Source: Candidatus Nanopelagicaceae bacterium (GTDB lineage: Bacteria > Actinomycetota > Actinomycetes > Nanopelagicales > Nanopelagicaceae). Taken from it: a stretch of DNA of 9,915 bases. Positions within the stretch are counted from its first letter, which is position 1. Each line of letters begins with the position of its first letter. The stretch is from the NCBI GenBank assembly GCA_947490625.1, contig CANLHC010000022.1:1-9915 (forward strand). Reading direction: 5' to 3'. This document shows, one piece after another, positions 1-5,082 of the stretch. Under the pieces are notes generated by a model, which saw only the letters and a list, made by a program, of their open reading frames with translations, did not search any database and was not told where the DNA came from. A program made the position numbers and the translations under genes.

Positions 1-584
1 TCCAACACTTAGAGAAGTACCTGGATTTGCCTGGAGCTGACAGGTTGGTGGGAATTCGTGATGGAGCGCAAGGTCGCGCCGATGCGCAGTGGCTAGCCGG
101 AGATCAGATTGTGGCAAATGCCAGAAAGCTGGCCGAGAAAGATTTGGTTTTTGATCTACTCGTAGACCCTTCCAATCTTGCAGCAAGCACTCAACTAGTC
201 ACGCATTGCCCAGATACAACCTTCGTTCTGGATCATATTGGTAAGCCAAATATTGCAAAAGGCGATCAAGGCGAACTGGCAGCGTGGTCACATTCGATTA
301 ACGAACTTGCTAAGAATAAGAATGTATCGTGCAAAATTTCAGGAATGGTTACTGAAGCAGATTGGAAAGCCTGGGAAGAGAAGGATTTCAAGAGATACTT
401 CGAGGTAGTTTTGAACGCATTTGGTGCGGATCGAATCATGTATGGCTCAGACTGGCCGGTCTGCAAGCTGGCAGCAACGTATGAGCAGGTTGCCAAGTTA
501 GCTGAGTATTTGATTCAGGATTTGAGTCCTAGCGAAAAAGAGAAGTTTTGGGCTTTGAATGCAAAGAAAGCTTACGGAATATAA
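1..584 (+). CDS. Amidohydrolase of the L-fuconolactonase / COG3618 type, 5' end missing
   Basis: The reading frame is open from base 3 at the window edge to TAA at 582-584, so the N-terminal part lies outside. About 193 residues of a protein family that is usually near 280-300 residues are visible. Seen: GIRD near the start, where lactonases of this family commonly have a GVRH-like motif, then LVFDLLVDPSNL, the strand LDHIGKPNI (a His that is a usual active-site ligand) and MYGSDWPVC (the Asp after FGSD/YGSD that acts in catalysis). These are the signatures of amidohydrolase-2 TIM barrels, which include L-fucono-1,5-lactonase, L-rhamnono-lactonase and 2-pyrone-4,6-dicarboxylate hydrolase. The likely role is cytosolic hydrolysis of a sugar lactone. 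The mutarotase-like gene downstream favours a deoxysugar pathway, but the substrate is inferred. The next gene begins 35 bases after the stop, which suggests one operon. Confidence 0.85.
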   Translation, partial: QHLEKYLDLPGADRLVGIRDGAQGRADAQWLAGDQIVANARKLAEKDLVFDLLVDPSNLAASTQLVTHCPDTTFVLDHIGKPNIAKGDQGELAAWSHSINELAKNKNVSCKISGMVTEADWKAWEEKDFKRYFEVVLNAFGADRIMYGSDWPVCKLAATYEQVAKLAEYLIQDLSPSEKEKFWALNAKKAYGI

Positions 585-607
585 GGGTCTTCCCTTCCAC
601 AGAATCG

Positions 608-616
608 AAAGGTGAG
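608..616 (+). promoter_or_regulatory. Ribosome binding site deciding the GTG start at 620
   Basis: AAAGGTGAG is complementary to the 16S rRNA tail, with the AGG core about 7 bases before GTG at 620. The ATG at 548 in the same frame has no such site and lies inside the preceding gene, so the GTG is preferred. Confidence 0.65.
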
Positions 617-619
617 ACC

Positions 620-2659
620 GTGACGGAAAAGAACTTTGGCGCAAAGAAGAGATATGCCAACCCAATTTTGCGCAACCACATCTCCTTGCGAGCGATGCCA
701 GAGTGGGCAGTCTTGCAGCGACGACTCTTTGATGTGCTAGATCAAGGTTGGCGAGTCTTTGACCAGAAGTTCTGCAACCCAGATGGATCACTCATTTTCC
801 ACCAAAGAATGGATCACTCCAGAGATGGCGCGGATGATTTTTATGAAGCATTCTTTAATTGGCCAGCGCTCTACATGTTGGGTGGCAGCGAAGATGTCCT
901 CAAAGCTGCAAAGAAATCATGGAAAGGTGTCACCGAACAACTCACAGAACTTGGCTTGGTAAAAGATCAGTACGAGCGCGGATATGACTGGTTTCATCAA
1001 GGGGAGTCACTCATTTTCTTCTACGGAATTTGTGCCGCCGATCCAAAGGACGAAGAGTTTAAAAAGTTGGCTGCGCAATTTTCAGATTTGTATGCGGGTA
1101 AGAACGCACCTAACTACGACTACGACAAGAATCTTATTCCTGCTCCACATAATGGTTCTGAAGGTTTGCGCCCGGGTTTGGGCCAGGAGAATAAAGATGG
1201 ATATCCAGCCGGCGGTCTAGACACAGTGATGTCGGTTTATGGATTACCACTGCACTTTGTGGATGGCATTAATGAGTGGAGCGATCTTGCAATTAAAGAA
1301 AATTCACTGCGTATGGCCGATGAGATGGAGAGAATTCTCGGATCTGGAGATGTTGCCATTAATTTGGCTGCCACTTCACTAGTTGCAAATAACTGGCTCT
1401 ATGAGAACGACCAAAGCGCAGCAGATTGGATTAATAGATACATCCAAGGATGGGTTGATCGCGCAGAAGTTAACGATGGAATTATCCCCGATAACGTCGC
1501 ACCTAATGGTGAAGTTGGCGGTCTACACGATGGACGTTGGTTTGGCGGCCACTATGGCTGGACGTGGCCACATGGTTTCTACAGCGTCTCCCACGCAACA
1601 CTCGTTGCAGGTCTTAACGCAATACTGCTCTCCGGGGATAAGAGTGTTCTGCAATTAACTCGAACGGTTCTTCAGAAAGCTGTCGCACTCGGTCAAGTCG
1701 GCAAAATCAATGAGACTGTAAGCAGCTTCCAATCTGGATCACAGCGCTTTGGTGTTCCAGTCGATGAACCAGTCTTGCTCGTTCCTTATCGACATGGAAA
1801 AGATGGTTGGTTTGATTTCTCTCCGATGGTCATGAGTCTTCCGCTCTGGCTCTGGTATTTATCAATGAGCGATGAAGATACACAATTCATGGAAAAACTC
1901 ATTGACGGGATTGCACCTTTCGGTAGTTACGTATCACTGAGTCGCAATAAAGAAGAGGCTGGACATGAAGCTCCTTGGTTCCTTTATCTACATGGCAAGA
2001 ATGAGGATTACCCAGTCAAAGCACTCTCAATGGCACTGGGTCAGGTAGCTCGTCGTATGCGTCTCATGGAGACAGAAGTACCTAGTGGGCCAAATGGACT
2101 AAACATTCACTTCTGGCAAGAAGTCCAGCCAGTTGTCACCGAAATATTGACGCAGTTAACGCTAGGTGCGCCACAGGTTCTATATAACGGTGGTATACAA
2201 GTGGCACGTCTGAGATATTTTGATGCAGATGCGGGCCGAATCGGTTTACCTGATGAGGTCTCTGCACTTGTTACAAAACTGACAGCAGATCAAACGTGGG
2301 TTGAATTGGTCAACACAAGCATCACCACAACTCGCAGAGTCATTGTGCTTGCTGGTGCTTTTGGCGAACACCACTTTGACTCAGTAACTCAGCAATCTGA
2401 GGTTGCAATCGCATCTGATAGTGACGGTGCGGTCAATAATTACGACAGGTCGCTTTGGCATGAAAACTCAATCCGCTTTGTCTATCCCGGTTCACGGGCT
2501 GCCTACAGCGCTCCAGAATCATCAGAATCAAGCGTGACTACACCTATTGATAAGAACTCATTTGCTATCGAATTGCCACCTAATACGTGTGCCAAATTAA
2601 AGATAGATATGAAGCTAAATGTGAATGAGGCTAGATTCATTGGATTTGATGATCTTTAA
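620..2659 (+). CDS. Putative helical-barrel carbohydrate-active enzyme, family not recognised (679 aa)
   Basis: I do not recognise a characterised family. The GTG at 620 is chosen because AAAGGTGAG (608-616) lies just upstream; the in-frame ATG at 548 would overlap the previous gene and has no ribosome site. No signal peptide or membrane segment is seen, so the protein is probably cytosolic. Residues about 25-510 are rich in amphipathic helices separated by Trp/His/Gly/Asp loops, as in (alpha/alpha)6-barrel glycosidases and lyases: DGADDFYEAFFNWP (69-82), ERGYDWFHQGES (119-130), PHNGSEG (from 176), NLAATSL (about 248) and the densest block from GGLHDGRW to TWPHG (300-319). Residues about 515-655 look like beta strands, like the sandwich that caps many such enzymes. 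The acidic and His-rich loops could form a sugar-binding cleft. Its start lies 35 bases after the lactonase-like gene, and its TAA overlaps the ATG of the next gene by one base (TAATG), so the three are probably co-translated. A sugar hydrolase, lyase or isomerase is inferred, not shown. Confidence 0.8.
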   Translation: MTEKNFGAKKRYANPILRNHISLRAMPEWAVLQRRLFDVLDQGWRVFDQKFCNPDGSLIFHQRMDHSRDGADDFYEAFFNWPALYMLGGSEDVLKAAKKSWKGVTEQLTELGLVKDQYERGYDWFHQGESLIFFYGICAADPKDEEFKKLAAQFSDLYAGKNAPNYDYDKNLIPAPHNGSEGLRPGLGQENKDGYPAGGLDTVMSVYGLPLHFVDGINEWSDLAIKENSLRMADEMERILGSGDVAINLAATSLVANNWLYENDQSAADWINRYIQGWVDRAEVNDGIIPDNVAPNGEVGGLHDGRWFGGHYGWTWPHGFYSVSHATLVAGLNAILLSGDKSVLQLTRTVLQKAVALGQVGKINETVSSFQSGSQRFGVPVDEPVLLVPYRHGKDGWFDFSPMVMSLPLWLWYLSMSDEDTQFMEKLIDGIAPFGSYVSLSRNKEEAGHEAPWFLYLHGKNEDYPVKALSMALGQVARRMRLMETEVPSGPNGLNIHFWQEVQPVVTEILTQLTLGAPQVLYNGGIQVARLRYFDADAGRIGLPDEVSALVTKLTADQTWVELVNTSITTTRRVIVLAGAFGEHHFDSVTQQSEVAIASDSDGAVNNYDRSLWHENSIRFVYPGSRAAYSAPESSESSVTTPIDKNSFAIELPPNTCAKLKIDMKLNVNEARFIGFDDL

Positions 2660-3315
2660 TGGCGATGATTTATAGGCACCAGTTCAAAGCCCGCATCCAT
2701 AAAGCTTCTGTCGGCGCGTTTTCCCAGATACTCAAAGAGGAAAAGGATCAGATTGAAGCGAGCTTAAGCGGAGCTGGGATAAATCTTTTCAAGTTGTTTA
2801 GATTTGATAACCTTCTTTTCGTCTATGCAGAATCGGCAGACCCAGTCTTAAGCCTTGCATTCCCTGCAAAAGTCACGAGTGCGCTCATTGATTCACCTGG
2901 TGATTTTGGCGACCAGAAATTCGTCCCCATGCTCGACATCTTTCACGATGCGATTCCACGGGTTGAATCGGCGTGGCGAGAGCCTGGCGCACCGATCACA
3001 AGCCTTGGTTCGATCGTTTACCTGCGGCCAGAGAAGTACTGCAGTTACGTCTTCTATCATTTTCAGCTGCAAGAAGAGGGCCTGCGTAAATTCAATAAGC
3101 GTTACATCATCGGTGCGCTAGAAAATTGCTTGTTCTCCTATCAGGAGTTACCGGCAGTCATTGATGTGACTAATCATGAACGAGTACTTCATACCAATGT
3201 AAGTCCAGAGAACTGGGTTGAGTTGATGGGTGAGCATTTCCAACCGTGGCCTGAAGGTTTAGATATTGAAAAACCATGGAAGAGCATGGAAGAAATCTTT
3301 AGCTATGTAGCGTGA
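2659..3315 (+). CDS. Possible tandem mutarotase-like (dimeric alpha+beta barrel) protein, 218 aa
   Basis: The ATG shares one base with the TAA of the preceding gene, so translation is probably coupled and the two products may work together. The first half (residues 4-100) resembles the L-rhamnose/L-fucose mutarotase fold: a beta strand with a His (YRHQFKARIH, 5-14), a helix ending in IEASLSGAGINLFKLF (32-47), a strand LLFVYAES (52-59), and KFVPMLDIFHD (87-97), the position of the W..M.DIM element of RhaM. The second half seems to repeat the plan: YVFYHFQLQ (130-138), a helix, a strand VIDVTN, and PWKSMEEIFSY (206-216) matching the PMLDIF element. Known RhaM proteins are about 104 residues and interconvert sugar anomers; this one is about twice that, as expected for a fused pair. 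The relationship is a by-eye inference and both halves are divergent, so it could be a scaffold or another ferredoxin-fold enzyme. No signal peptide. A good terminator follows at 3335. Confidence 0.75.
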   Translation: MAMIYRHQFKARIHKASVGAFSQILKEEKDQIEASLSGAGINLFKLFRFDNLLFVYAESADPVLSLAFPAKVTSALIDSPGDFGDQKFVPMLDIFHDAIPRVESAWREPGAPITSLGSIVYLRPEKYCSYVFYHFQLQEEGLRKFNKRYIIGALENCLFSYQELPAVIDVTNHERVLHTNVSPENWVELMGEHFQPWPEGLDIEKPWKSMEEIFSYVA

Positions 3316-3334
3316 AGTACTTTCTCTAATTCTA

Positions 3335-3365
3335 AAGTCTTACAACTTTGTGAGACTTAATTTTT
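3335..3365 (+). terminator. Intrinsic terminator after the left operon
   Basis: AAGTCTTACA (3335-3344) pairs with TGTGAGACTT (3349-3358) as a 10-bp stem containing one G-U pair, with the 4-base loop ACTT. AA and then five T (3361-3365) follow. It lies 20 bases after the stop of the 218-residue gene, which fits the end of a transcript. Confidence 0.75.
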
Positions 3366-3400
3366 ACAGATTTCACAGTTACTTCTATTTCGTTAAAAGC

Positions 3401-3436
3401 GATAAGGACCCACAGCAATAGCTGTCGGTCCTTATC
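3401..3436. terminator. Second strong hairpin, possibly a back-up or factor-dependent terminator
   Basis: GATAAGGACC (3401-3410) and GGTCCTTATC (3427-3436) are perfect inverted repeats. Inside them, after one C-C mismatch, ACAGC (3412-3416) pairs with GCTGT (3421-3425) around the loop AATA. This makes a 15-bp stem with one mismatch. There is no T run on the + strand; on the - strand only a short TTTT follows after one base. It could stop read-through from either side or protect an RNA end. Confidence 0.55.
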
Positions 3437-3588
3437 TGTAACTCTAAACGGAATCACTTTTCTTTGACGAAGCATTTATAGATTACCACCAATAGTCAGC
3501 GAACGATTGGCTCAAAACAATCCACATTGATCATTGCTTTGCTCTTGACGATTATCAACCTGATCTAGCCTCCTAATTTCGTCACCTG

Positions 3589-3640
3589 GGGCCTCTTTCC
3601 ACCTTAGCGGCTCATTCTTAACAAGAAAGCGAAGAGGCCC
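3589..3640. repeat. 9-bp perfect inverted repeat over the promoter of the 82-aa gene
   Basis: GGGCCTCTT (3589-3597) is the exact reverse complement of AAGAGGCCC (3632-3640). The loop of 34 bases contains a second small hairpin, TTCTT-AAC-AAGAA (3615-3627). The right arm ends directly before the -10 box at 3641 and the repeat spans the -35 box, so it may be an operator or, if transcribed from upstream, a terminator hairpin. Confidence 0.5.
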
Positions 3641-3646
3641 TATTCT
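3618..3646 (+). promoter_or_regulatory. Promoter for leaderless transcription of the 82-aa gene
   Basis: TTAACA (3618-3623), a 17-base spacer, then TATTCT (3641-3646). Six bases follow before ATG at 3653, so transcription would start at or within a base of the initiation codon. A good ribosome site at normal spacing is absent; the nearest purine run (3632-3637) is 15 bases upstream and lies inside the promoter. Confidence 0.6.
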
Positions 3647-3652
3647 TTACAT

Positions 3653-3901
3653 ATGCTTCTCTGGCTAATCGTTTGGCTAACCGCCAGCGGAACTTCTTTC
3701 GCCACTAGTTACTACATCGTTTCCCGAGATAATTGTGAAACTGTGACCGTCACAGGTGGAACAATCTTCGAATTTTCCTGTCACCCAATCGGTACAAATC
3801 CGCCAGGCGGAGCACCCTCGGATCTCGTTGCACTTGGCTTATTTCTCACTGGATTAATGATGGTCTTCTTTTCGGTTCGACACTATATGGAGAATAGATA
3901 A
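3653..3901 (+). CDS. Small membrane protein with two hydrophobic segments (82 aa), function unknown
   Basis: I do not recognise this protein. Residues 2-18 are a hydrophobic N-terminal segment that could be a signal peptide (FAT near 16-18) or an anchor. Residues 58-75 form a clear membrane helix followed by a basic tail, RHYMENR. The loop between them carries two cysteines (C28, C43), which could form a disulfide outside the membrane, and a Gly/Pro-rich stretch (TNPPGGAP, 48-55). The gene appears to be transcribed alone from its own leaderless-type promoter, and converges on the - strand gene ending at 3945, with only 43 bases between them. Its short length makes the coding call less certain, but the hydrophobic layout and the promoter exactly 6 bases before the ATG support it. 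Confidence 0.6.
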   Translation: MLLWLIVWLTASGTSFATSYYIVSRDNCETVTVTGGTIFEFSCHPIGTNPPGGAPSDLVALGLFLTGLMMVFFSVRHYMENR

Positions 3902-3944
3902 CCAAAGGAGAGTTCGAAACCTCCGGGAATAGATCAGAATATCC

Positions 3945-4334
3945 TTATGGATTCGGCACCGTGATTACATCAGGGAATCCATCAAATGATTTCTTCAAAT
4001 TCGGTACATAAAAATTAAAGTGAGTTTCACCGGCAATGTTCACCATCCATGCCGAGGAAATCAGATAAGCCCGCCCCGGATAACTCTTACATCTCTTGCT
4101 TTTTGATAACTTTCCAAACTTTATGGCCGTGACGCGCTCCTTCTCAGGCATTGTGATTAGGTAAATCGGCGACTTTGCATTACCCGGAACGCATACGCTT
4201 GTTTGGACAATCTCTCCAAGCTCATACTCACTTACTCCTGACGCGCTTGCTGGTTCTACCAAGAGGGGGAGCGCAGCAACCATCAATAGCGTGGTCATCC
4301 AGCCTGTAGTGATCTTTACGCGAGCCGTTTTCAT
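3945..4334 (-). CDS. Exported protein of unknown function (129 aa)
   Basis: The N-terminus is a standard Sec signal peptide: basic residues (KTARVK), a hydrophobic core (MTTLLMVAALPLLV, 13-26) and a likely cut after PASA (A31). The mature part of about 98 residues has two cysteines (C48 and C82) that may pair, several short beta-like stretches (SPIYLITMP, RVTAIKFG, THFNFYVP) and a cluster of Lys/Ser between 75 and 83. It has no lipobox or membrane anchor, so it is probably secreted. I do not recognise a family. The start is supported by TAATCT on the - strand ending 6 bases before the ATG. It is divergent from the shikimate-kinase-like gene and convergent with the 82-residue gene; both proteins in this pair have an exported two-cysteine region, but no functional link can be shown. 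Confidence 0.7.
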   Translation of the reverse strand: MKTARVKITTGWMTTLLMVAALPLLVEPASASGVSEYELGEIVQTSVCVPGNAKSPIYLITMPEKERVTAIKFGKLSKSKRCKSYPGRAYLISSAWMVNIAGETHFNFYVPNLKKSFDGFPDVITVPNP

Positions 4335-4340
4335 GCGCCT

Positions 4341-4346
4341 AGATTA
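4341..4346 (-). promoter_or_regulatory. -10 box of the leaderless promoter for the 129-aa gene
   Basis: On the - strand TAATCT is followed by six bases (AGGCGC) and then the ATG at 4334. I see no good -35 box at 16-18 bases. No ribosome site is present, so a leaderless transcript is likely. Confidence 0.5.
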
Positions 4347-4380
4347 GACGATGTGAGCAGCCAGTTGCCGAGATACGTTT

Positions 4381-4386
4381 TATACT
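4381..4386 (+). promoter_or_regulatory. -10 box of the leaderless promoter for the shikimate-kinase-like gene
   Basis: TATACT is close to the TATAAT consensus and is followed by six bases and ATG at 4393. A TTGCCG lies at 4365-4370 but is too close to act as its -35. There is no ribosome site. The 58 bases between the divergent starts hold both -10 boxes. Confidence 0.6.
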
Positions 4387-4392
4387 TATCTA

Positions 4393-4914
4393 ATGCGCTC
4401 CGAAAAGCTTCTTCTGATCGGCCCAATGGGCGCTGGAAAATCCACCATCGGCAAAATCCTTGCGCAGGAGCTCAAGTGGCCATATTTTGATAATGACACT
4501 GAACTCTCCCAACTCAGTGGCTTGTCAGCCGAAGAACTGGGCGAGATGCCGGTTGCAGAACTTCACGTACTTGAGGCGCTGTGCTTCAAGGAGATACTTT
4601 CCCGTCCAGCCCCCTCCATCTCAGGTGTTGCAGGGTCGGTAATAGATAAGGAAGGACACCGCGAACTGATCAAGGGTGAGTTCGCTATCTATCTGCGCCT
4701 GCCTCTAGCTGAAATTATCGAGCGCGCAGGCTATTCCGGGATCGGCCGGCAATTTACCAGAGTGGCCGACGACGCCCAGATCCGCGAGCGCTTTACCCGC
4801 CGAGATCCGCTCTATCGGGCCTGCGCCAAACTGACGTTAGATCTCACATCCTCTGCTGAGGAAGATGCGCAAGCGATCATAAATGCGTTAAAAGAGGGTG
4901 ATATCTCAACCTGA
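4393..4914 (+). CDS. Shikimate-kinase-family P-loop kinase with altered substrate motifs (173 aa)
   Basis: Length and layout match AroK (about 170 residues). Seen: the P-loop GPMGAGKST (10-18), FDND (32-35) at the place of the family's DSD, and near the C-terminus RRDPLYRACAKLTLD (136-150), like the R-x-PLY-x-E-x-A element of shikimate kinases. ATP binding is therefore likely. However, the FRxxE motif whose Arg holds shikimate reads LHVLE (57-61), and the GGG motif of the shikimate pocket reads SGVAGS (77-82). These losses suggest that it may phosphorylate another small molecule or have lost activity. It is a single-gene unit, not next to aroB or aroC as true aroK genes often are. Its codons look richer in G/C than those of the importer genes. 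Start chosen at ATG 4393, six bases after TATACT; no alternative fits the P-loop position better. The protein is cytosolic. Confidence 0.75.
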   Translation: MRSEKLLLIGPMGAGKSTIGKILAQELKWPYFDNDTELSQLSGLSAEELGEMPVAELHVLEALCFKEILSRPAPSISGVAGSVIDKEGHRELIKGEFAIYLRLPLAEIIERAGYSGIGRQFTRVADDAQIRERFTRRDPLYRACAKLTLDLTSSAEEDAQAIINALKEGDIST

Positions 4915-4996
4915 GGGTGAGAAGTGAAAGTTATTGTTACCACTGGGTAGGAAATCGAGTTTATATGATCGTTATGCGACAGTTACCAACAATTTA

Positions 4997-5024
4997 TTGC
5001 ACTTTGAGGGATTCGGCCTATAGA
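4997..5024 (+). promoter_or_regulatory. Promoter of the ABC importer operon
   Basis: TTGCAC (4997-5002), 16-base spacer, TATAGA (5019-5024). Transcription would start near 5031 and give a leader of about 50 bases before the GTG at 5083. Upstream, GTTACCA occurs twice in direct orientation (4936-4942 and 4982-4988), a possible but weak regulator site. No terminator separates this region from the gene ending at 4914. Confidence 0.5.
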
Positions 5025-5069
5025 GTTCCTGTTCACATGGATGAATCATTTCATCTCTGATGGACTCAA

Positions 5070-5076
5070 AAGGGGG
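5070..5076 (+). promoter_or_regulatory. Ribosome binding site deciding the GTG start at 5083
   Basis: AAGGGGG lies 6 bases before GTG at 5083. The upstream in-frame ATG at 5041 lacks a ribosome site and would add 14 residues in front of an otherwise normal signal peptide. Confidence 0.65.
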
Positions 5077-5082
5077 ACCATA

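Larger units (their letters stand above)
3316..3652. other. Gene-free region between left operon and small membrane protein gene
   Basis: These 337 bases hold the terminator at 3335-3365, the strong hairpin at 3401-3436, and a promoter with an overlapping inverted repeat at 3589-3646. Between 3437 and 3588 I see no convincing coding frame and no RNA gene, only a weak GATTG/CAATC repeat (3505-3522). Confidence 0.6.

Noticed and set aside
548..619. N-terminal extension of the 679-residue protein from ATG 548
   Set aside because: It overlaps the lactonase-like gene in another frame and has no ribosome site, while GTG 620 has a good one.
498..791. 97-residue open frame on the - strand across the lactonase/679-residue gene junction
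   Set aside because: It overlaps two real genes and their ribosome site and has low-complexity translation without recognisable features.
3907..3924. GGAG...CTCC hairpin between the convergent genes
   Set aside because: Only a 4-bp stem and no T run; too weak to call a terminator.
5041..5082. ATG 5041 as the start of the binding protein
   Set aside because: No ribosome site precedes it, and it would put 14 extra residues before a normal signal peptide; GTG 5083 has AAGGGGG at correct spacing.
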